A stretch of 64,000 nucleotides of DNA from JADLHS01 sp020848635 (GCA_037044975.1 JBAOIL010000039.1:310001-374000), one strand, 5' to 3'; shown: positions 41,201 to 53,340, numbered from the stretch's first letter. Notes: a model not told the origin generated them from the letters alone. Numbers and translations: made by a program.

Positions 41201-44200
41201 CCGCGGGCTGATGAGCGTGACGGCCAGATCGGACACGCGCGGGTGGTTAATGCGCAGGCCAACTTCCACTTGCTGAATGAGCGCGTCATTGGTCACCGTG
41301 ATGATGGAATCCGTCACCGCATCATCCCGCAACGGCTGGAAGCCCACCGAATTCAGGCCGATGGGCACCACGCTATTCGGGTCCAAGCCAAGGGTGACCT
41401 TCATGCGGATTTTCTGCGCGGTGCCGCCCGGGTTGTAAACGCCAATGTAATAACGGCCGGGCTGCAGCGGCGGCAGGTCGAACGGGGTGACGCTCAGGCA
41501 ATCCGCCGGGGGATTGATGACTTTGAAATACTCATAGCTGGTGCGGCTCGGGAAACCGTCACGCCGCAGGTACAGCTCGACCGGCAACGGCGTAAGCGAG
41601 AGGTTGGCCAGACACACCGTGAGGTTGGTCGCGCCGACCGGCACATCCACCACGTTGTAGACAAACCGGCCGGGCTCGACGTCGAAAATACTTTCGCCAT
41701 TGGTGGAATTGATGGTCGGCGAGATCAGCAACTTGAAGCCGGTGATGCTGCCCGTCTGCGAGGACGAATTGTCCACGGTCGTCAGCAACCAGACTCCCAA
41801 CCCGCTGTCACCGACAAAGTCGCGCAACTTCCCAGGGCCGTCGGGGTGAAGCAGGTTCACCTCGTCATTGTCTTCATACACGTAGGTGTAATTACCCGGT
41901 ACCGCGCTGCGGTGGTTGCTCAACACGGAGAACTTCCGGGCGTGGCTCAAGGTCACCAAAAGGTCGCCCATGTTTTCGTGGTAAATGGAATTGGTGACGA
42001 TGAGTTCGCGGATCGTCGCCGGCTGGAGGGCGAGGCCCAGCGTGAGGGCGCCGCCCGGCTGGGCCGGCGTGCCATCGGGAATCGCGTTGGGGACGGGGAA
42101 ACCGTTGACGATGACATTCCCGTTCTCATCGGTCGAACTGAAGGGATTCAAACTGAAACCGCCAAAGAAGGCGTATTCCGCGGCCATCTGGTCTTCGGAC
42201 TTCACACCGACGTAGTACACCGCTCCGGGCAGGGCATTGGTGTAGGCCACGAACTCGGTGCCGCCCCGGTTGCGGGATTGGTCTGCGGCGGCAATCACCG
42301 CCGGGTCGAGGCTCAACAGCCGGGGATCCGTGGAAACATACAGGTCAATGTCCGCATCCAGCAGCGTCCCGTTGGCCGCGTCGTCCTCCCGCACCGCCAT
42401 CCGCGGCACCGCCAATTCCGGCGGCAGAAAGGTGATGAAAGCCGCGTTCGTGTAGGCCAACGTATTGGTGACCACATAGAAATGCCACTGGTTCGTCATG
42501 CCGTTGGTGGTGCCCAACAAGGGTGTGTTCGCCCCCACATGTTGCCCGAGCAAAATCGCGCCGGAGACCGTCGTGTTGGCGGCCAAGGCGTTCGTCACCG
42601 GGGTCAGGTATGGCACCGTGACCGCCGTCAGGGGTTGTTCCGTGAGCGCCAGGGCATTGGTGACTTCCCCGTTGCCGGAGGAGATCACCAGCGCGTAATC
42701 CTGCACCACATTGTTGGTCTGCGCGGTGACGGCGTTCACATTCACCCGCCGGCCCACGACGGTGATGGAGTAATTCGTGCCCAGAGCCGGCGCGAGATAG
42801 ACGTTCTCGACGTTGTTGATGGAATCAACATTGGGTGGCGTGTTCGTCTCCCACGGGAACGTGAACGTGCTGCTGACCGGAATGTCGTTCCCGAAAAACA
42901 CTTCGCCCGTGGTAAGATTGGTCACAACCAGATCCAGGTCGTTGACCAGCTTCACCCCGGCCACGGGATTGCCGGGCGGATCCGTCCAGACCAAGGTGAC
43001 ACGCAACGGTACATTGCGGCCCGCCTCATTGATGGCGAGCGATCGCGTCTGGCTTTGGCCAGTGGCTAGGGCGCGGGATGGCGACTGATCGAATAACTGC
43101 ATTGAGGCCTCGCCTGAATGGCTAATGGCATTGGTGATGCCGGGCGGCAGCGTATTGTTGAGCTTGGGCAAGCCCCAGCCTTGGTAGTTGATCGAATTTT
43201 GGACCTGAAAACTGTAGAGCCCGCCCGCGGAGCGCGCACCGTTGATCAGCAATGCCTTCATCATGGCCGGGCTGTTGGTGACCGCCAGGCCCTGCTCGAA
43301 AAACTGCTGCATCAACGCCAGCGTGCCGGACGCATCGGCCGCCGCCATGCTCGTGCCGGATTCGTAACGGTAGTAGTGGGGCGAGCCGGATTGGTGCTGG
43401 TGATGGAGTTGTTGAGGTTGCTGAGAACTTCGTAATAGTTGCCAAGCGCATTGGTGACGAGCACATCCGTGACGATGTCGAAACTCACGTTCTCCGCCGG
43501 TGCGATTGCCAATGCTGTAAAACCAATTCTGCCCGACACTGGTCCCACCCCGCCGCCGTCCGGCGGCACGGAAACCGAATTGGTGCGTACGAAATTGGCC
43601 GTCGCCGGCGGAATGGGGTAGTCGTCCCGGCGGACAAAGATGGGGAGCTTGGGGAACGGCAGCGGCGAATCCTGATTGGCGAACAAGCGGATCGTAAAGC
43701 CGACGGCATTTTCCGGCACAAAGATCGTGTAATTGACGACCTCATTGGTAAGAACCACCTGGTCCTTGAACGTGGTGACGTAGTGGCTCGTGGGATTATA
43801 ATAAGCCTGCTCGTCCCAGGTCGAAGAGCGAGCCGAAATCGCGAAGGTGCCCGGGGCGACCAAATCCGGCTTGAAGCGGCCAAAATCGCCCTCTACGCCG
43901 ATTCCCACATTGCCGCGGCTGGAAAAGTACGCGACCTGGTTGCCGGAACTGGTCATGCCCTTCCACGGCGTCGTCGTGTTGGTCGTGGTACTGCTGGTCT
44001 TGACGACTTCGTTGGTGATGTCGCGCGGGAGTTCGAGGGCGCCGACCGTAATGACGTTCTTGGCCGTTCCCGGCGAAAGGATGCTTTCCGGATTACCGCT
44101 CAAACCGGAATCGTTGCCGTCGCCGGCATTCCCCGCGGCAAACACGAACAACATGGGCTGCGAACCGGTCTGGCGGGGCAAAGCATCGCGCACGGCGGCG

Positions 44201-45495
44201 TCATAGCTCGCCGCGTTAATACCGTAGGTGTTGTCGTTGTCGTAATGCCAACTGTTGTTCGAGATCAAGGCATTGGTTAACGCGGCGGTCTCCTGCAGCG
44301 TTACATCCGACACCGGCCCGCTGCCCAGCGATAACGATTGGGAGAACACCCGGGCCCGCGGCGCTTTGCCGCGATATTGACCGAGCACCCCCGGATTGAT
44401 CGAACCGCTCGCGTTGGAAACCGTCTCCGAAACCGCACCGCTGCCGGCAATTTCGCCCGCGACAAAAGTGCCGTGGCCATTGTCATCCACCAAGCTTGAG
44501 GCAAAATCGGCGATTACCCGACCCGTCAGATCGGGGTGCGACGGGTCCACCCCCGTATCGTTCACACTCACCAATACCCCGGCCCCGGTGAGGTCCAGAT
44601 AATTGTTGGTCACCACTGAGTCGGTGGCGACGGCGATCCGGACGCGGCTTAGGTCGTTGGCGGCGACGCGCGCGTGCGCCAACTCCATCACGGCCACCCC
44701 CGGCAACTGCGCCAGCGCCGTCCAATTCTCCCCCGGTCGGATCGTGAGCACCGGGCCGACGAAGGCGGAGGCTGATTCCCCCAGCACCGTCGCCCCGCCC
44801 TGTTTCAGTTCCCCGAGCACCTTCTCCCGCAAATCGGCGAACACCATCACGTTCAAGGTCGCGTTTGGCGGCAGGGGCTGTTGCTCCATCGCAAGCCCGA
44901 GCAGATCGGATTTGAATTTATAGACCGGCTCATACGGCAACACCGGCGGAGCGAGGCGGCCCGCCGCCAACTGGCTGGCGCCCTCCGCCGAGAGACGCAC
45001 CAGGTAGGCGTTGTTTGGAATATAGGAAACGATCGTCCCCCCGGCAGCGGCGATGGCCGAGCGGAAGGCATCATCCACCGGCCCGCGCGCCTGGACGATA
45101 TAACTGCCCGGCTCGGCGGCGGCCCGAAGATGTTGGGGAATGGCGAAACCGAGCGGCGAGCTTGTATCAATCAAGGCGTTCTCCAGCAAGATCGCATGAT
45201 CATCGCGCAACAACTGGCCAACGGTCTTGGGCGTATTGCTCAGCCGGTAGGCAAAGCGATTGGTTTTGGCGGCCGGGGTGGACGCCCGCTGACCGGTCAG
45301 AAAACCCGGCGCGGTGGCGGCGGAGACGATGGTTTGATTGGTGGTGGCCACGCGCGGACGCACAACGGAAGCCTTCGCGCCGGGCACGCCGGCCAGTTTC
45401 GCGGTGGGCGATGGCGCGCTCCGTTGCCAGAAGAACCATCCGCCCGCCAGGAACAGCAGGCAGATCAACAGCCAGATTATCGGTCGTGAACGCAT
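38263..45495 (-). CDS. Giant subtilisin-like protease with P-domains and LamG domain, frameshifts
   Basis: About 2400 residues after repair. A signal-anchor (IIWLLICLLFLAGGWFF) starts at ATG 45495. An inhibitor-like propeptide precedes the S8 domain: Asp313 in VNDTGVDPSHPDL, His341 in DNGHGTFVAGEIAGSG and the Ser in ESGTSMAAADASG, read after a frame break near 43380. Downstream are a P-proprotein-convertase-like domain (NMGDLLVTLSHARKFSVL), a second (RVSDLAVTLISPRGTRVLL), a break near 40880, a LamG/concanavalin-like domain (GIVSWWPGQNNASDKVDG...MTVESWINPRSLGGFPREIVSKWEG) with two breaks near 40000-40100, a third P-like domain (AYGDWTLELWDSRTG) and a C-terminal Fn3-like end. Expected extracellular or surface protease, 10 bp downstream of the Verru_Chthon A gene. 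Confidence 0.85.
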
Positions 45496-45505
45496 AAATT
45501 ATCCG

Positions 45506-48500
45506 TTAGTCCGGGGCCAAATAGTTGAAGCTCTCGACCACGAGATGCGGTGGATAGCGCTTTTTCGCGTCAGGATGATTAGCGTTCCGGGGATCCGGAC
45601 TCCCTTCGACGCGTACCACTGCGCGGGTGGCAACCTCCGCCGTGATTTGATAATTCGTACACATTTGGAAATACGGTCCGCTGGTGAGGACGGAGTTCGC
45701 CGCCGGATGCAACGCCTGACCGTAGCCATAAATCACGAAACGCGGATCGCCCAGCCGCAGCAGCGACATGACTTGCTGGGGCAGCCACTCCAGTGCGGCG
45801 TCGGTGATGCCGGACCTTTGTTGCGCCGTGAAGTCTTGCTGAGGAACAGTCGCTATGGACCTCGAGACAGGTCCACCGAGGTTCCAACAGGGGCGAGATT
45901 CGCCCGTCCAGTACCATTGCCGTTGGGATATGTGCTCGATCTATAGGTGAGGAACAAATGCTGGGTCGCCCGCGGTGAATTCGGGCACGGCCAAAATGTC
46001 GCCAACGTGCTGGAAGCTGCTCTGGAGGGAAACAGGTTGGTGTTCGCCCGCGTAGCGATTGATGCCCGTTCACAAGTTTGACCAGCGGCCGGCCAAGTGT
46101 TAGGAGGTCATGGGAATCGTAGAGGCTCCGCCAGGTTGAACGGTCACCGGGCGCGAAAACTGCGCCGGCAGTCCGGACGCCAAAGCCGCGTCGCTGGCGA
46201 CATTCGTCAGGGCCACCACGCCGCTGAACACCGCCGACCATGCCGCGAGATTGGCCTGGTTGACGGAAAGTTGTCCCCGCGTGGAGTTCTCGTCCAAGGC
46301 GGTGGTAAACACGTCGAACAGCAACCGGTCTTCCCGGGGGAAGGTGCGCACGGCATCGTAATAAACCGAGTTGCTGTAGATGGTGAGCGCCGTCCCCGCC
46401 CAATTCGTCCAGATGCCGAGGTTCACCTCCGGGGACTTGAGGTAAACGGTTTGCCATGGCGTGCCGCGATGCACGCGTCCCAGCCACCCAACGGTGGGGA
46501 AGGCATTGGTCGGGAAACTCCAGAAGTCGGACGATTTCACGCCGGGGTCTTTGACGGCGAGGTTGAACTTGTTCGGGTCTTCATCGCCGTCATTATGTCG
46601 GGTTACCGCCCCACGGCTGATACCGTTCGTTAATGATGCCCAAGCTCCGGTCGGTGAGCGCCGGAATGATCTTGAGCTTCGATTGATTCTGCTTGTCATC
46701 TTCGATCGCCAGATAACGGAGATCATTGGCCATGTAGTGGACGAGCGGATCATTCGCCTGCCAGGTGTAGTAGCGGGAAATGCGCTTGGTGGGGGTAAAC
46801 GGCACCTGCTGGACCAGGCTGGTGATCACCATGGGGCTGGACCAGGTCCGCAAAGGTTTCAGCACGCCCCCGCTGTTGAAGACGCGGAAGTAATCAATCT
46901 CGTAGTCCTTGGTGTACCCGCTGGATTGCCGGAGGCCGTAATCCTTCCAGTCGGTTGTGCTGCCGCCGACATTGCCCATCGAAATATCAATCTGGTTGAA
47001 GACCCCCTGGGGAACGGCTGCATTCCTAGTGAAGTTGGTACTCCACAACCCATCAAAGCCCAGGGCGAAATCCGGGTCCCGGATTTCCTCGCTCAGATCG
47101 CGATTGCTTTTCATGTCGCTGAGGTTGACGTAATCAATAATGCGTTGCGTGGCCCGGTCCACCATCAGGAATTGAAGCTTGTTGGAAACGTTCAAGCCCC
47201 ACTGCGGTTGCGGAAACCCGCTGCCCGTGGCCAAAAAACCACCTGTACTCGGCACAAAGGCATGCGTGTCCAACCGATAGATGCTCTGCGGAATGACCGC
47301 CATGTTCGTCTGAAACGGAATGACGAAGGAGGACTTGGGGTAGTTCGTGTTGAAGCCCGGCCAGGTCGTCACAGTAAATTGCCGGCCCACGGTTGCCACC
47401 ATCGGCCAGGTGCGATTCAAGCCGCGATCGGTATTGGTCACCCCGATCACCAGCGTATTCGTGACGTACACGTCCAACTGCCGGTTGAAGTTGGTAGTGT
47501 AGGAATTCCACGCCTCGAGTCCGAACTCGTTGGAAATGCCGATCACATACATCATGTTCGTCGCTGTGGGCCGGGCGCTTGGATCCATGCTGGTGCGTGT
47601 CACCTGCAACTTGCGCGTGATCTCCAGCACATTCTGCATCGAAAACTCGTTGAAATTCGGAAAACCCTGTTTGGCCCCGATGACCAAAGGCACGCCGAAG
47701 ACCAGATCATCGGGCAGCAAGGCGCTCACAGCATTGGTGGCCACCAAATCGCGGATGGTCCGGCCTAATATGGTGTTGGCATCCGTGACTTCCACGAAGT
47801 CCACGATGTAAACATTGCCATTCTGGACGGAGAAGCTCGGCCGGAACACCGTCGGCATGGCGGCGCCGCTGTAAAACCGGCTGTTATTGGCGTCGTAAAT
47901 GTTCGCCGCCACTTGCAGGAGACGGTGCAGGGCCGGCGTGTAGGCGAAGTTGTTGCTCACCAGCACAGGGATGTTCGCCACGCCGAACGGCTGGTTGGTG
48001 CCGAACGTGAGGACGTAATTGGTCGGGTTGTCCGCCAGCCATTGCGCGGTGTATTTTTGCAGCAGGCGATGGGTGGCATTGGTGAAGAACAACACGGCCC
48101 CGGACACGCCCAAATCGGGAATCCCGCGCGTGGAATTGCCGATGCGCAAATCCGGATCCGTCCCATCGAACAAAATTAGTGGCCGACAAACCGCCAATAT
48201 TGACGTAGTTGAGATTCAGCTTCTCCGGGTCCTCGGGCGCGGAATCGGTGCCAAGCTGGCTGAGCAAACGGTAATAGGTGTATTGGTCGTAGGTGGAAAC
48301 ATTGGTCCCCGCCCACGCCAGCCGCTGGCTGAACTTGTAGCCGCCGCCCGCGTCCGTCTTGGTGGGGTTGAACAAATCCTGCGGGGTGAAGAAATGATAT
48401 GGCTGCGGCGACCCAGGCCAGGGCTGACCCGTCGGATCGTTGTCCACCGTCAATCCCGAGGCCGGCCGGCCGATCCCGTTGGTAGAAAGCAACGTTGCGT

Positions 48501-49650
48501 TATCCGAGTAGCCGTCAATGTAATCCCTCCGGAACGCAGCCGCACCCGGGACTCCGGACAGATCGAGGATGGAGGCGGGCGCATCGTAAAGGACGAGGTT
48601 GGGATTGCCGTTGATCCGAAAGCGAAACAGCGCGCCGGCATCGCTGAAGGCGTTGCCGCCAATCGGAGGCAGGAGCGGGCTGAGCGGGTTGATGGAGTTG
48701 TAATCGTAACCGCTGTGCGTGTTGGCTAAATTTCCCCAGCCATAGACCCCGTTCGTGTTCAGATCGTGGAGAAACGCCGCGAGGTTGATCTCCCACGAAC
48801 CAACCCCTTCATTACGCCGGTAATCCGCGCCGCTCAAGTTCATCCGCCCCCGCTGGGACGCCAGCGTCTGATTATGAATGTAATTCACGTCGAGCGTCTT
48901 GCCGGCGGGCACCACCAGGTAGGAGTAGCGATAGGCGAACCGGTTCGAGGGGGAGTGCGGCAAATCCGCCCGCTCCAATCCCCCGAGCCATTCGGGGTCG
49001 CCGACGAGATAGTTGGTAACGGGAGTGCCATTGGTGAGAATGAGATCCTTGAACTCGTTGGTCAGCGGCCAGAAACCGGTGCGCTCGGGGCGGCCATTGC
49101 GATTCAGGTCATTGAAAAAACGAAATTCCGTGACGCCGGTGAGCCGGTTGGTAATGAAGACCGGCGGGCGAGGATTGTAGTACAAGCTCGCAAGATTCGC
49201 CAGCGCCTGAGGGCCGGTGAGCGGCGACTTATTGAGCTGATAGTCGTAATTGACGTTGGTGAGATTGTTCACGGCGCCCGGATCGAAGCCGTTCCAGTTG
49301 ATGAAATTGGTGGAAACCAGCAGATCGAAGTTGGCCGGGTTCGTGGTCGCCAGAATGGTGGCCAGCAGTTCCGCCTGGGCGCGTTCCCGGGCCGTGTCGG
49401 CCGCCAGCCGCGCAATAGTCTGGTCAGTCGCGGTCTTGACGGAGCCTTTTTCCCGGCCCATCAGCGCCAGGAACGCCACGGCCAGAAACGTGATCACGGA
49501 CAGCATGATCACGGTGACGATCAGGGCGACGCCGCGTTCGGCCCGACGGGAACGGACGAACATCGGGCAGCCGGAACGATGGCGGAGATCGCCGCCCGGG
49601 GCGTCAGGGGTTGAAGAGTGGAGGTTGGATATTTTCAAATTAAGCCTCAT
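45506..49650 (-). CDS. Verru_Chthon cassette protein A, frameshifts
   Basis: Largest member of the four-protein cassette known from Verrucomicrobium and Chthoniobacter; function undetermined. About 1380 residues after repair. Near residue 40 one hydrophobic segment (RGVALIVTVIMLSVITFLAVAFLALM) resembles PilX/GspK-type minor pilin starts, followed by LAADTARERAQAELLATILA. The rest is an Asn/Thr/Tyr-rich extracytoplasmic part. Frame breaks lie near 48175, 46620, 46100 and 45800; the last piece reads SSFQHVGDILAVPEF, MSLLRLGDPRFVIYGYGQ and PHLVVESFNYLAPD. ATG 49650 overlaps the protein C stop by 4 bp. GspK-like size and position suggest a tip or cargo-recognition role (inference). Confidence 0.85.
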
Positions 49651-50543
49651 CGGTAGGCCGTGGGATCAACATTGCGCACTGGGACGCGGAGCCGGAACAG
49701 ATGAACCCGGCCCGCCTCCCGCGCGAGATAATTGGAGCGGGATAAGGTGTCAGTGATGGTCCGGGCCCGCACAATGGCCTTCTCCTCGAGCACCCCCAGT
49801 TCCAGTTCCACAAAGGCCGGCACGACGTTGTTCGTAAACCGGTAGAACTCGGACTCCCCGCCGGCGTAGAGCGCCGAGCCAGGCTCCCGCACAACCGCGT
49901 TGGGCGGATTGTTGGTTGTGAATTGGTTCGTGCTGGTGATCCATTGACCGGCCGGGTTGTACGCCCGCACCTTGAAATGCACGACCCCGTCCAGGATGCG
50001 ATTCAAATTGGTAAAGGTATTCCGGTTGATCGCGTCATTGAGCCTTTGGTTGTATCCGGTGTAAAGCCGCCCGGGATAAATGCTGTTGCTCACGTAGCGA
50101 TACAAAGTTCCCATCCCGCCGTCGGCGCCGCCGACGTAATAACCAATCCCGGTCCAGGTCTGGTTTTCTTTCGTCAGGAAATACAACTCTTCAATCAAAT
50201 TCGTGCGAAACGGGATAGGATTGCCGGCCAATTCCTGTTTCAGCGGCGGCACCGGCTTTAGGCTGGTGTAAAAATTCACCGCGTTGCTCTCGTGGGACGG
50301 GGTCATCTGCGATAACTCGCGCGTCAACATGTCCGTCACGGCCCGCCCACTCTCCAACACATCCACCTGCGCCATGCCCAGGCGGAAGGCGCGTTGGGTC
50401 TGCGAAAACATCGCCACCAGCCCCAGGATGATGATCGAGAGCAACCCAACCACGACGAGAATTTCAATCAGGGAGAAACCGCCGCCCCGCGCCGGCGAAC
50501 CCGCCGCGCGCACCGCAACCGGAATCGAGCCGTTCGTCTTCAT
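49647..50543 (-). CDS. Verru_Chthon cassette protein C, prepilin-like
   Basis: A 298-residue protein with a type IV prepilin N-terminus: short basic leader, then GGFSLIEILVVVGLLSIIILGLVAMF (cleavage after Gly, mature Phe, Glu at +5). Downstream is SGRAVTDMLTRELSQMTPS, reminiscent of GspJ-type minor pseudopilins. ATG start at 50543 overlaps the stop of protein B, and its own stop overlaps protein A, each by 4 bp. It would be processed by a prepilin peptidase not encoded in the window and assemble in the inner membrane/pseudopilus. Confidence 0.88.
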   Translation of the reverse strand: MKTNGSIPVAVRAAGSPARGGGFSLIEILVVVGLLSIIILGLVAMFSQTQRAFRLGMAQVDVLESGRAVTDMLTRELSQMTPSHESNAVNFYTSLKPVPPLKQELAGNPIPFRTNLIEELYFLTKENQTWTGIGYYVGGADGGMGTLYRYVSNSIYPGRLYTGYNQRLNDAINRNTFTNLNRILDGVVHFKVRAYNPAGQWITSTNQFTTNNPPNAVVREPGSALYAGGESEFYRFTNNVVPAFVELELGVLEEKAIVRARTITDTLSRSNYLAREAGRVHLFRLRVPVRNVDPTAYR

Positions 50544-51436
50544 GGGGCCTTGAGGTTTACAAAGGTGGTGGGTTCAAAGAAGAACAGCGGCTGGCCGAGC
50601 ACGTTGGTGGTCACCAGTTGGCCGCCGGTCATGGTGCGGATCACCTGTCGGCCACTGCCAGTGTTGCCCTTGGGCTGGAGCGGCCAGCGAAAGATCAGGC
50701 GCAGTTCCCTCAAGTTGGGAGCGAGTTCCCGGGCAAACGCCGTGTTGGTTTCCGCGAAGGGCACGGGATGCACCTCCACCGTCATCCGGTAATTGAAAGC
50801 GAGATCAAGCACGGTCGCGCTGTCCACCGGAAATTTTTCCGAAGCCGCGCCGCTCAAGGCATGCACATAAGCGATGACGTGATTGCTCCGAAGATTGGGC
50901 GCGCCGACATCCTCAAACTTGGGGCGACCCAGGAGTCCGATGATCCGGTACCCATCGGTCAACGCAAACGCATCATCAGCAACCCCTGTCGAGGTAACCC
51001 TCGACTTCAGGCTGGGATCGCCAACGTGACTGGTGTAACCGTCCACATTGGCGCGGTTCACGGACCAGGGAAGCTGGTTGGTGCTGTATTCCGTCCAATA
51101 GTTCGTGATGCTGATGACGGAATTGGTCAGGTTATCCAGCCCTTTGGCGCCGTTGCGAATGGCGTCCATGAAATAATTCGCCTCCTGGACAATGATGGTT
51201 TCCTCGCGATTGTCCCGCTGCACATTCAACCCCGTGGGCAAAACCCCGATGATCGCCACCAGGGCAAAACCAATGATCGCCAGCGCCAGCGCGATCTCAA
51301 CCAGCGTAAAGGCGGCGGATTTCTCGACGCTGCCAGCCAGCCGTTCCGCCACCGCCCGTCGGCCGCTACCCGCCGGCAATTCGGCCGGCCGCGAACCGAC
51401 CCGCCCTACCCCGCCCACTGTTCGAGTCAGTTTCAT
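50540..51436 (-). CDS. Verru_Chthon cassette protein B, prepilin-like
   Basis: A 298-residue prepilin-like protein with an unusually long leader of about 45 residues before SAAFTLVEIALALAIIGFALVAIIGVLPTGL. The Glu at +5 of the mature form and the hydrophobic helix are intact; the hydrophobic part resembles GspI/PilV-type minor pilins (LVEIALALAIIGFAL). The mature domain carries DNREETIIVQEANYFMDAIRNGAKGLDNL. The long leader is Arg/Gly/Pro-rich and might start later in reality. Overlaps of 4 bp join it to D upstream and C downstream. Confidence 0.87.
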   Translation of the reverse strand: MKLTRTVGGVGRVGSRPAELPAGSGRRAVAERLAGSVEKSAAFTLVEIALALAIIGFALVAIIGVLPTGLNVQRDNREETIIVQEANYFMDAIRNGAKGLDNLTNSVISITNYWTEYSTNQLPWSVNRANVDGYTSHVGDPSLKSRVTSTGVADDAFALTDGYRIIGLLGRPKFEDVGAPNLRSNHVIAYVHALSGAASEKFPVDSATVLDLAFNYRMTVEVHPVPFAETNTAFARELAPNLRELRLIFRWPLQPKGNTGSGRQVIRTMTGGQLVTTNVLGQPLFFFEPTTFVNLKAP

Positions 51437-52233
51437 GGAAATTCCTGTTTCTCCAACCGCGCCCGGCCGGTCAGCCAGTCAATATGCACGAGCGAGAAAG
51501 CTTTGATGCTGTTGCCCGCCGGCGATTCGTTCACAATCGGCGGTTTCAGCGCGGCCGACTTGTCCGCATTCCGTGCATAGCTCACGTTTCCACGCGCCAG
51601 GGGAATGTATTCGTCCACCCCGGAAACCAGCTTGCCTTGGAAGTCGAAGGCGAGATACGGAACGGGCACATACTTCCGCCCCGGCGCGTAGGCCTCGGCG
51701 GACGGAAAGGGAATATTGTTCGTCACACTGAAGCCCGGCACCGGGAACACGCGATTGGCCACCGCTGGCAGTGGCGGGTCCTGGATGGTCGTGATGAAAT
51801 TCCGGGGCGAAAATTTGAACAGCGGGATGACCGCGCCGTCCGGCAGCACATGCCATGGGGAAAGATAACGCGGGGAAATCTGACCGGGCTGTTCCCCCAC
51901 GCTCCGTAACGTGACGAAGGCATAGGCGTTAAACTGCTTGCCGATGAGTTTTTCGCCTTTGGTTCGCTCGGCCGGGGGCAGGTTGAGGAAGTCCGGATTG
52001 GTCCAGAAATTGGTCGGACAGAAGATCATGTACACCGTGGTGCGCTGGCTGATGGCGTACTGCCGGGCGCGGGCCACATCGTCGAGCAACTGGCGCGTCG
52101 AGGCCGCCATGGCATCGGTGGCACGCAGGTTCTTGAACACCGGCATCGAGATGGCGGCCAGAATGCCAATGATCGCGATGACCACGAGCAGTTCAAGCAA
52201 GGTGAAAGCGGAGTTGCGGGCCGGAGTTTTCAC
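51433..52233 (-). CDS. Verru_Chthon cassette protein D, prepilin-like
   Basis: A 266-residue protein with an 8-residue basic leader and the prepilin core SAFTLLELLVVIAIIGILAAISMPVFKN, followed by TRQLLDDVARARQYAISQRTTVYMIFCP, a GspH/FimT-like region. First gene of the cassette in transcription order (D-B-C-A), 4 bp after the GspG-like gene. ATG 52233 is fixed by the short leader. The mature domain contains several YLSPWHVLPDGAVIP-type hydrophobic turns. Confidence 0.88.
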   Translation of the reverse strand: MKTPARNSAFTLLELLVVIAIIGILAAISMPVFKNLRATDAMAASTRQLLDDVARARQYAISQRTTVYMIFCPTNFWTNPDFLNLPPAERTKGEKLIGKQFNAYAFVTLRSVGEQPGQISPRYLSPWHVLPDGAVIPLFKFSPRNFITTIQDPPLPAVANRVFPVPGFSVTNNIPFPSAEAYAPGRKYVPVPYLAFDFQGKLVSGVDEYIPLARGNVSYARNADKSAALKPPIVNESPAGNSIKAFSLVHIDWLTGRARLEKQEFP

Positions 52234-52237
52234 GGGA

Positions 52238-52972
52238 TTACTGCCAACTCAGTACGTTGTCCTTGTTGACGCCCTGGTTGGCTTTCGTCGCCTTGTCCGC
52301 TCGCCCATCCGGCCCCACGGACCAGATCATGAATTGACCGGTGTGCTCAAATTCATCGGCGGCCATTATCGGCAGATCGGGGTTGAATAACCCGTTGATT
52401 CCGACGGTTTGCCGGCGGTCTGTTGTGAAACCTGCGCTCTTGGAATAAACCGCATCGCGGCAGTGTTCGTTCAGACTGTAATCCAGCGAGATGACGTAAG
52501 GCACGCCCCACGGATCCCGATACTCACCATCCGGACCGACGCCCGGATCACTCGTTGACGTGGCCAGCTTGGCATTCAGCAACGGATGGCGCTGCGGATT
52601 CAACACGTGTCCCTTGTTCGGCGTGGCCAAGCCGTTGCCGTAGGTTTCCTTGTCCATGAGGATGGCGATGATTGCGGCATTGGTCGCAATGGTGGTGTGG
52701 TTGGCCAGCGAGTTCGTGGCCGGACCGAGACCAAAGGTCACATCTTTGGCGCCAGTCGGCACGCCGGGCAGCATCGGCAACCGGCTGTAGTGCGCCTCGT
52801 ACTGGGTGAGCGCAGTAACGATGTCGCTCATCTCATTCTTGGCCTTCGCTTTGAGGGCTTTCTCTTTCACTTTCGAGAGCGCTGGGAACAGCATCGCCGC
52901 CAGGATAGCGATGATGGCGATCACGACGAGCAGCTCGATCAACGTGAACGCCCGCCGCCGCTCCAAAGCCAC
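52238..52972 (-). CDS. GspG-like major pseudopilin
   Basis: A roughly 244-residue pseudopilin: RRRAFTLIELLVVIAIIAILAAMLFPALSKVKEKALKAKAKNEMSDIVTALTQYEAHYSRLP is the classic GspG/PilE start with the T2SS-type secondary helix; DPWGVPYVISLDYS matches the conserved DPWG(N)PY motif of type II pseudopilins. The C-terminus has IWSVGPDGRADKA. The start may be the GTG at 52972 or, if one base is in error, ATG 53024 (MKTSPCIHLSCVSR leader). Directly upstream of the Verru_Chthon cassette (4-bp gap). Confidence 0.88.
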   Translation of the reverse strand: MALERRRAFTLIELLVVIAIIAILAAMLFPALSKVKEKALKAKAKNEMSDIVTALTQYEAHYSRLPMLPGVPTGAKDVTFGLGPATNSLANHTTIATNAAIIAILMDKETYGNGLATPNKGHVLNPQRHPLLNAKLATSTSDPGVGPDGEYRDPWGVPYVISLDYSLNEHCRDAVYSKSAGFTTDRRQTVGINGLFNPDLPIMAADEFEHTGQFMIWSVGPDGRADKATKANQGVNKDNVLSWQ

Positions 52973-53019
52973 GGCGCGGCAGGCGCGAAACGCACGAAAG
53001 GTGGATGCAGGGAGAGGTT

Positions 53020-53340
53020 TTCATAATTCAATTAGGTTAAGAGCACGACCAGGACAGACGGTAGGATCGGTGATGATTTGAACCGGCCAATTGACCGGCG
53101 GGCGGGACGACGAACGTAACCGGCCTACGGTGGGAAACCAGGCGCTATCCTCCCAGACCACCGGCACTTGCTTTACGCCGGTGGCCAGAGAAGCCGTCGC
53201 CGTTGGCCGACTCGAACGGCTTCCCCGATCAGGTCCGGCAAATCGGCCCGGTTGCGCCGCGCCACCGCGACGCCGGCGATGATTCGCGGAGGCATCGTTC
53301 CGGCGCTTGGACCGGCGGGGACGATTTGGAGCGCGGGCGG
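53020..53340. other. Stretch without a supported gene between two pseudopilins
   Basis: About 320 bp between the stop of the frameshifted pseudopilin and the leader of the GspG-like gene. On the minus strand a 131-codon frame is open, but it has no family features and an Arg/Pro-rich composition typical of out-of-frame GC-rich DNA. One segment (GVKQVPVVWEDSAWFPTVGRL) looks more protein-like, so a small gene or a misassembled part of a pseudopilin cannot be ruled out. Confidence 0.35.

Noticed and set aside
40865..43069. 734-codon + strand frame inside the giant protease gene
   Set aside because: Mirror of the real minus-strand coding frame; composition is His/Arg/Gly-rich and there are no domains.
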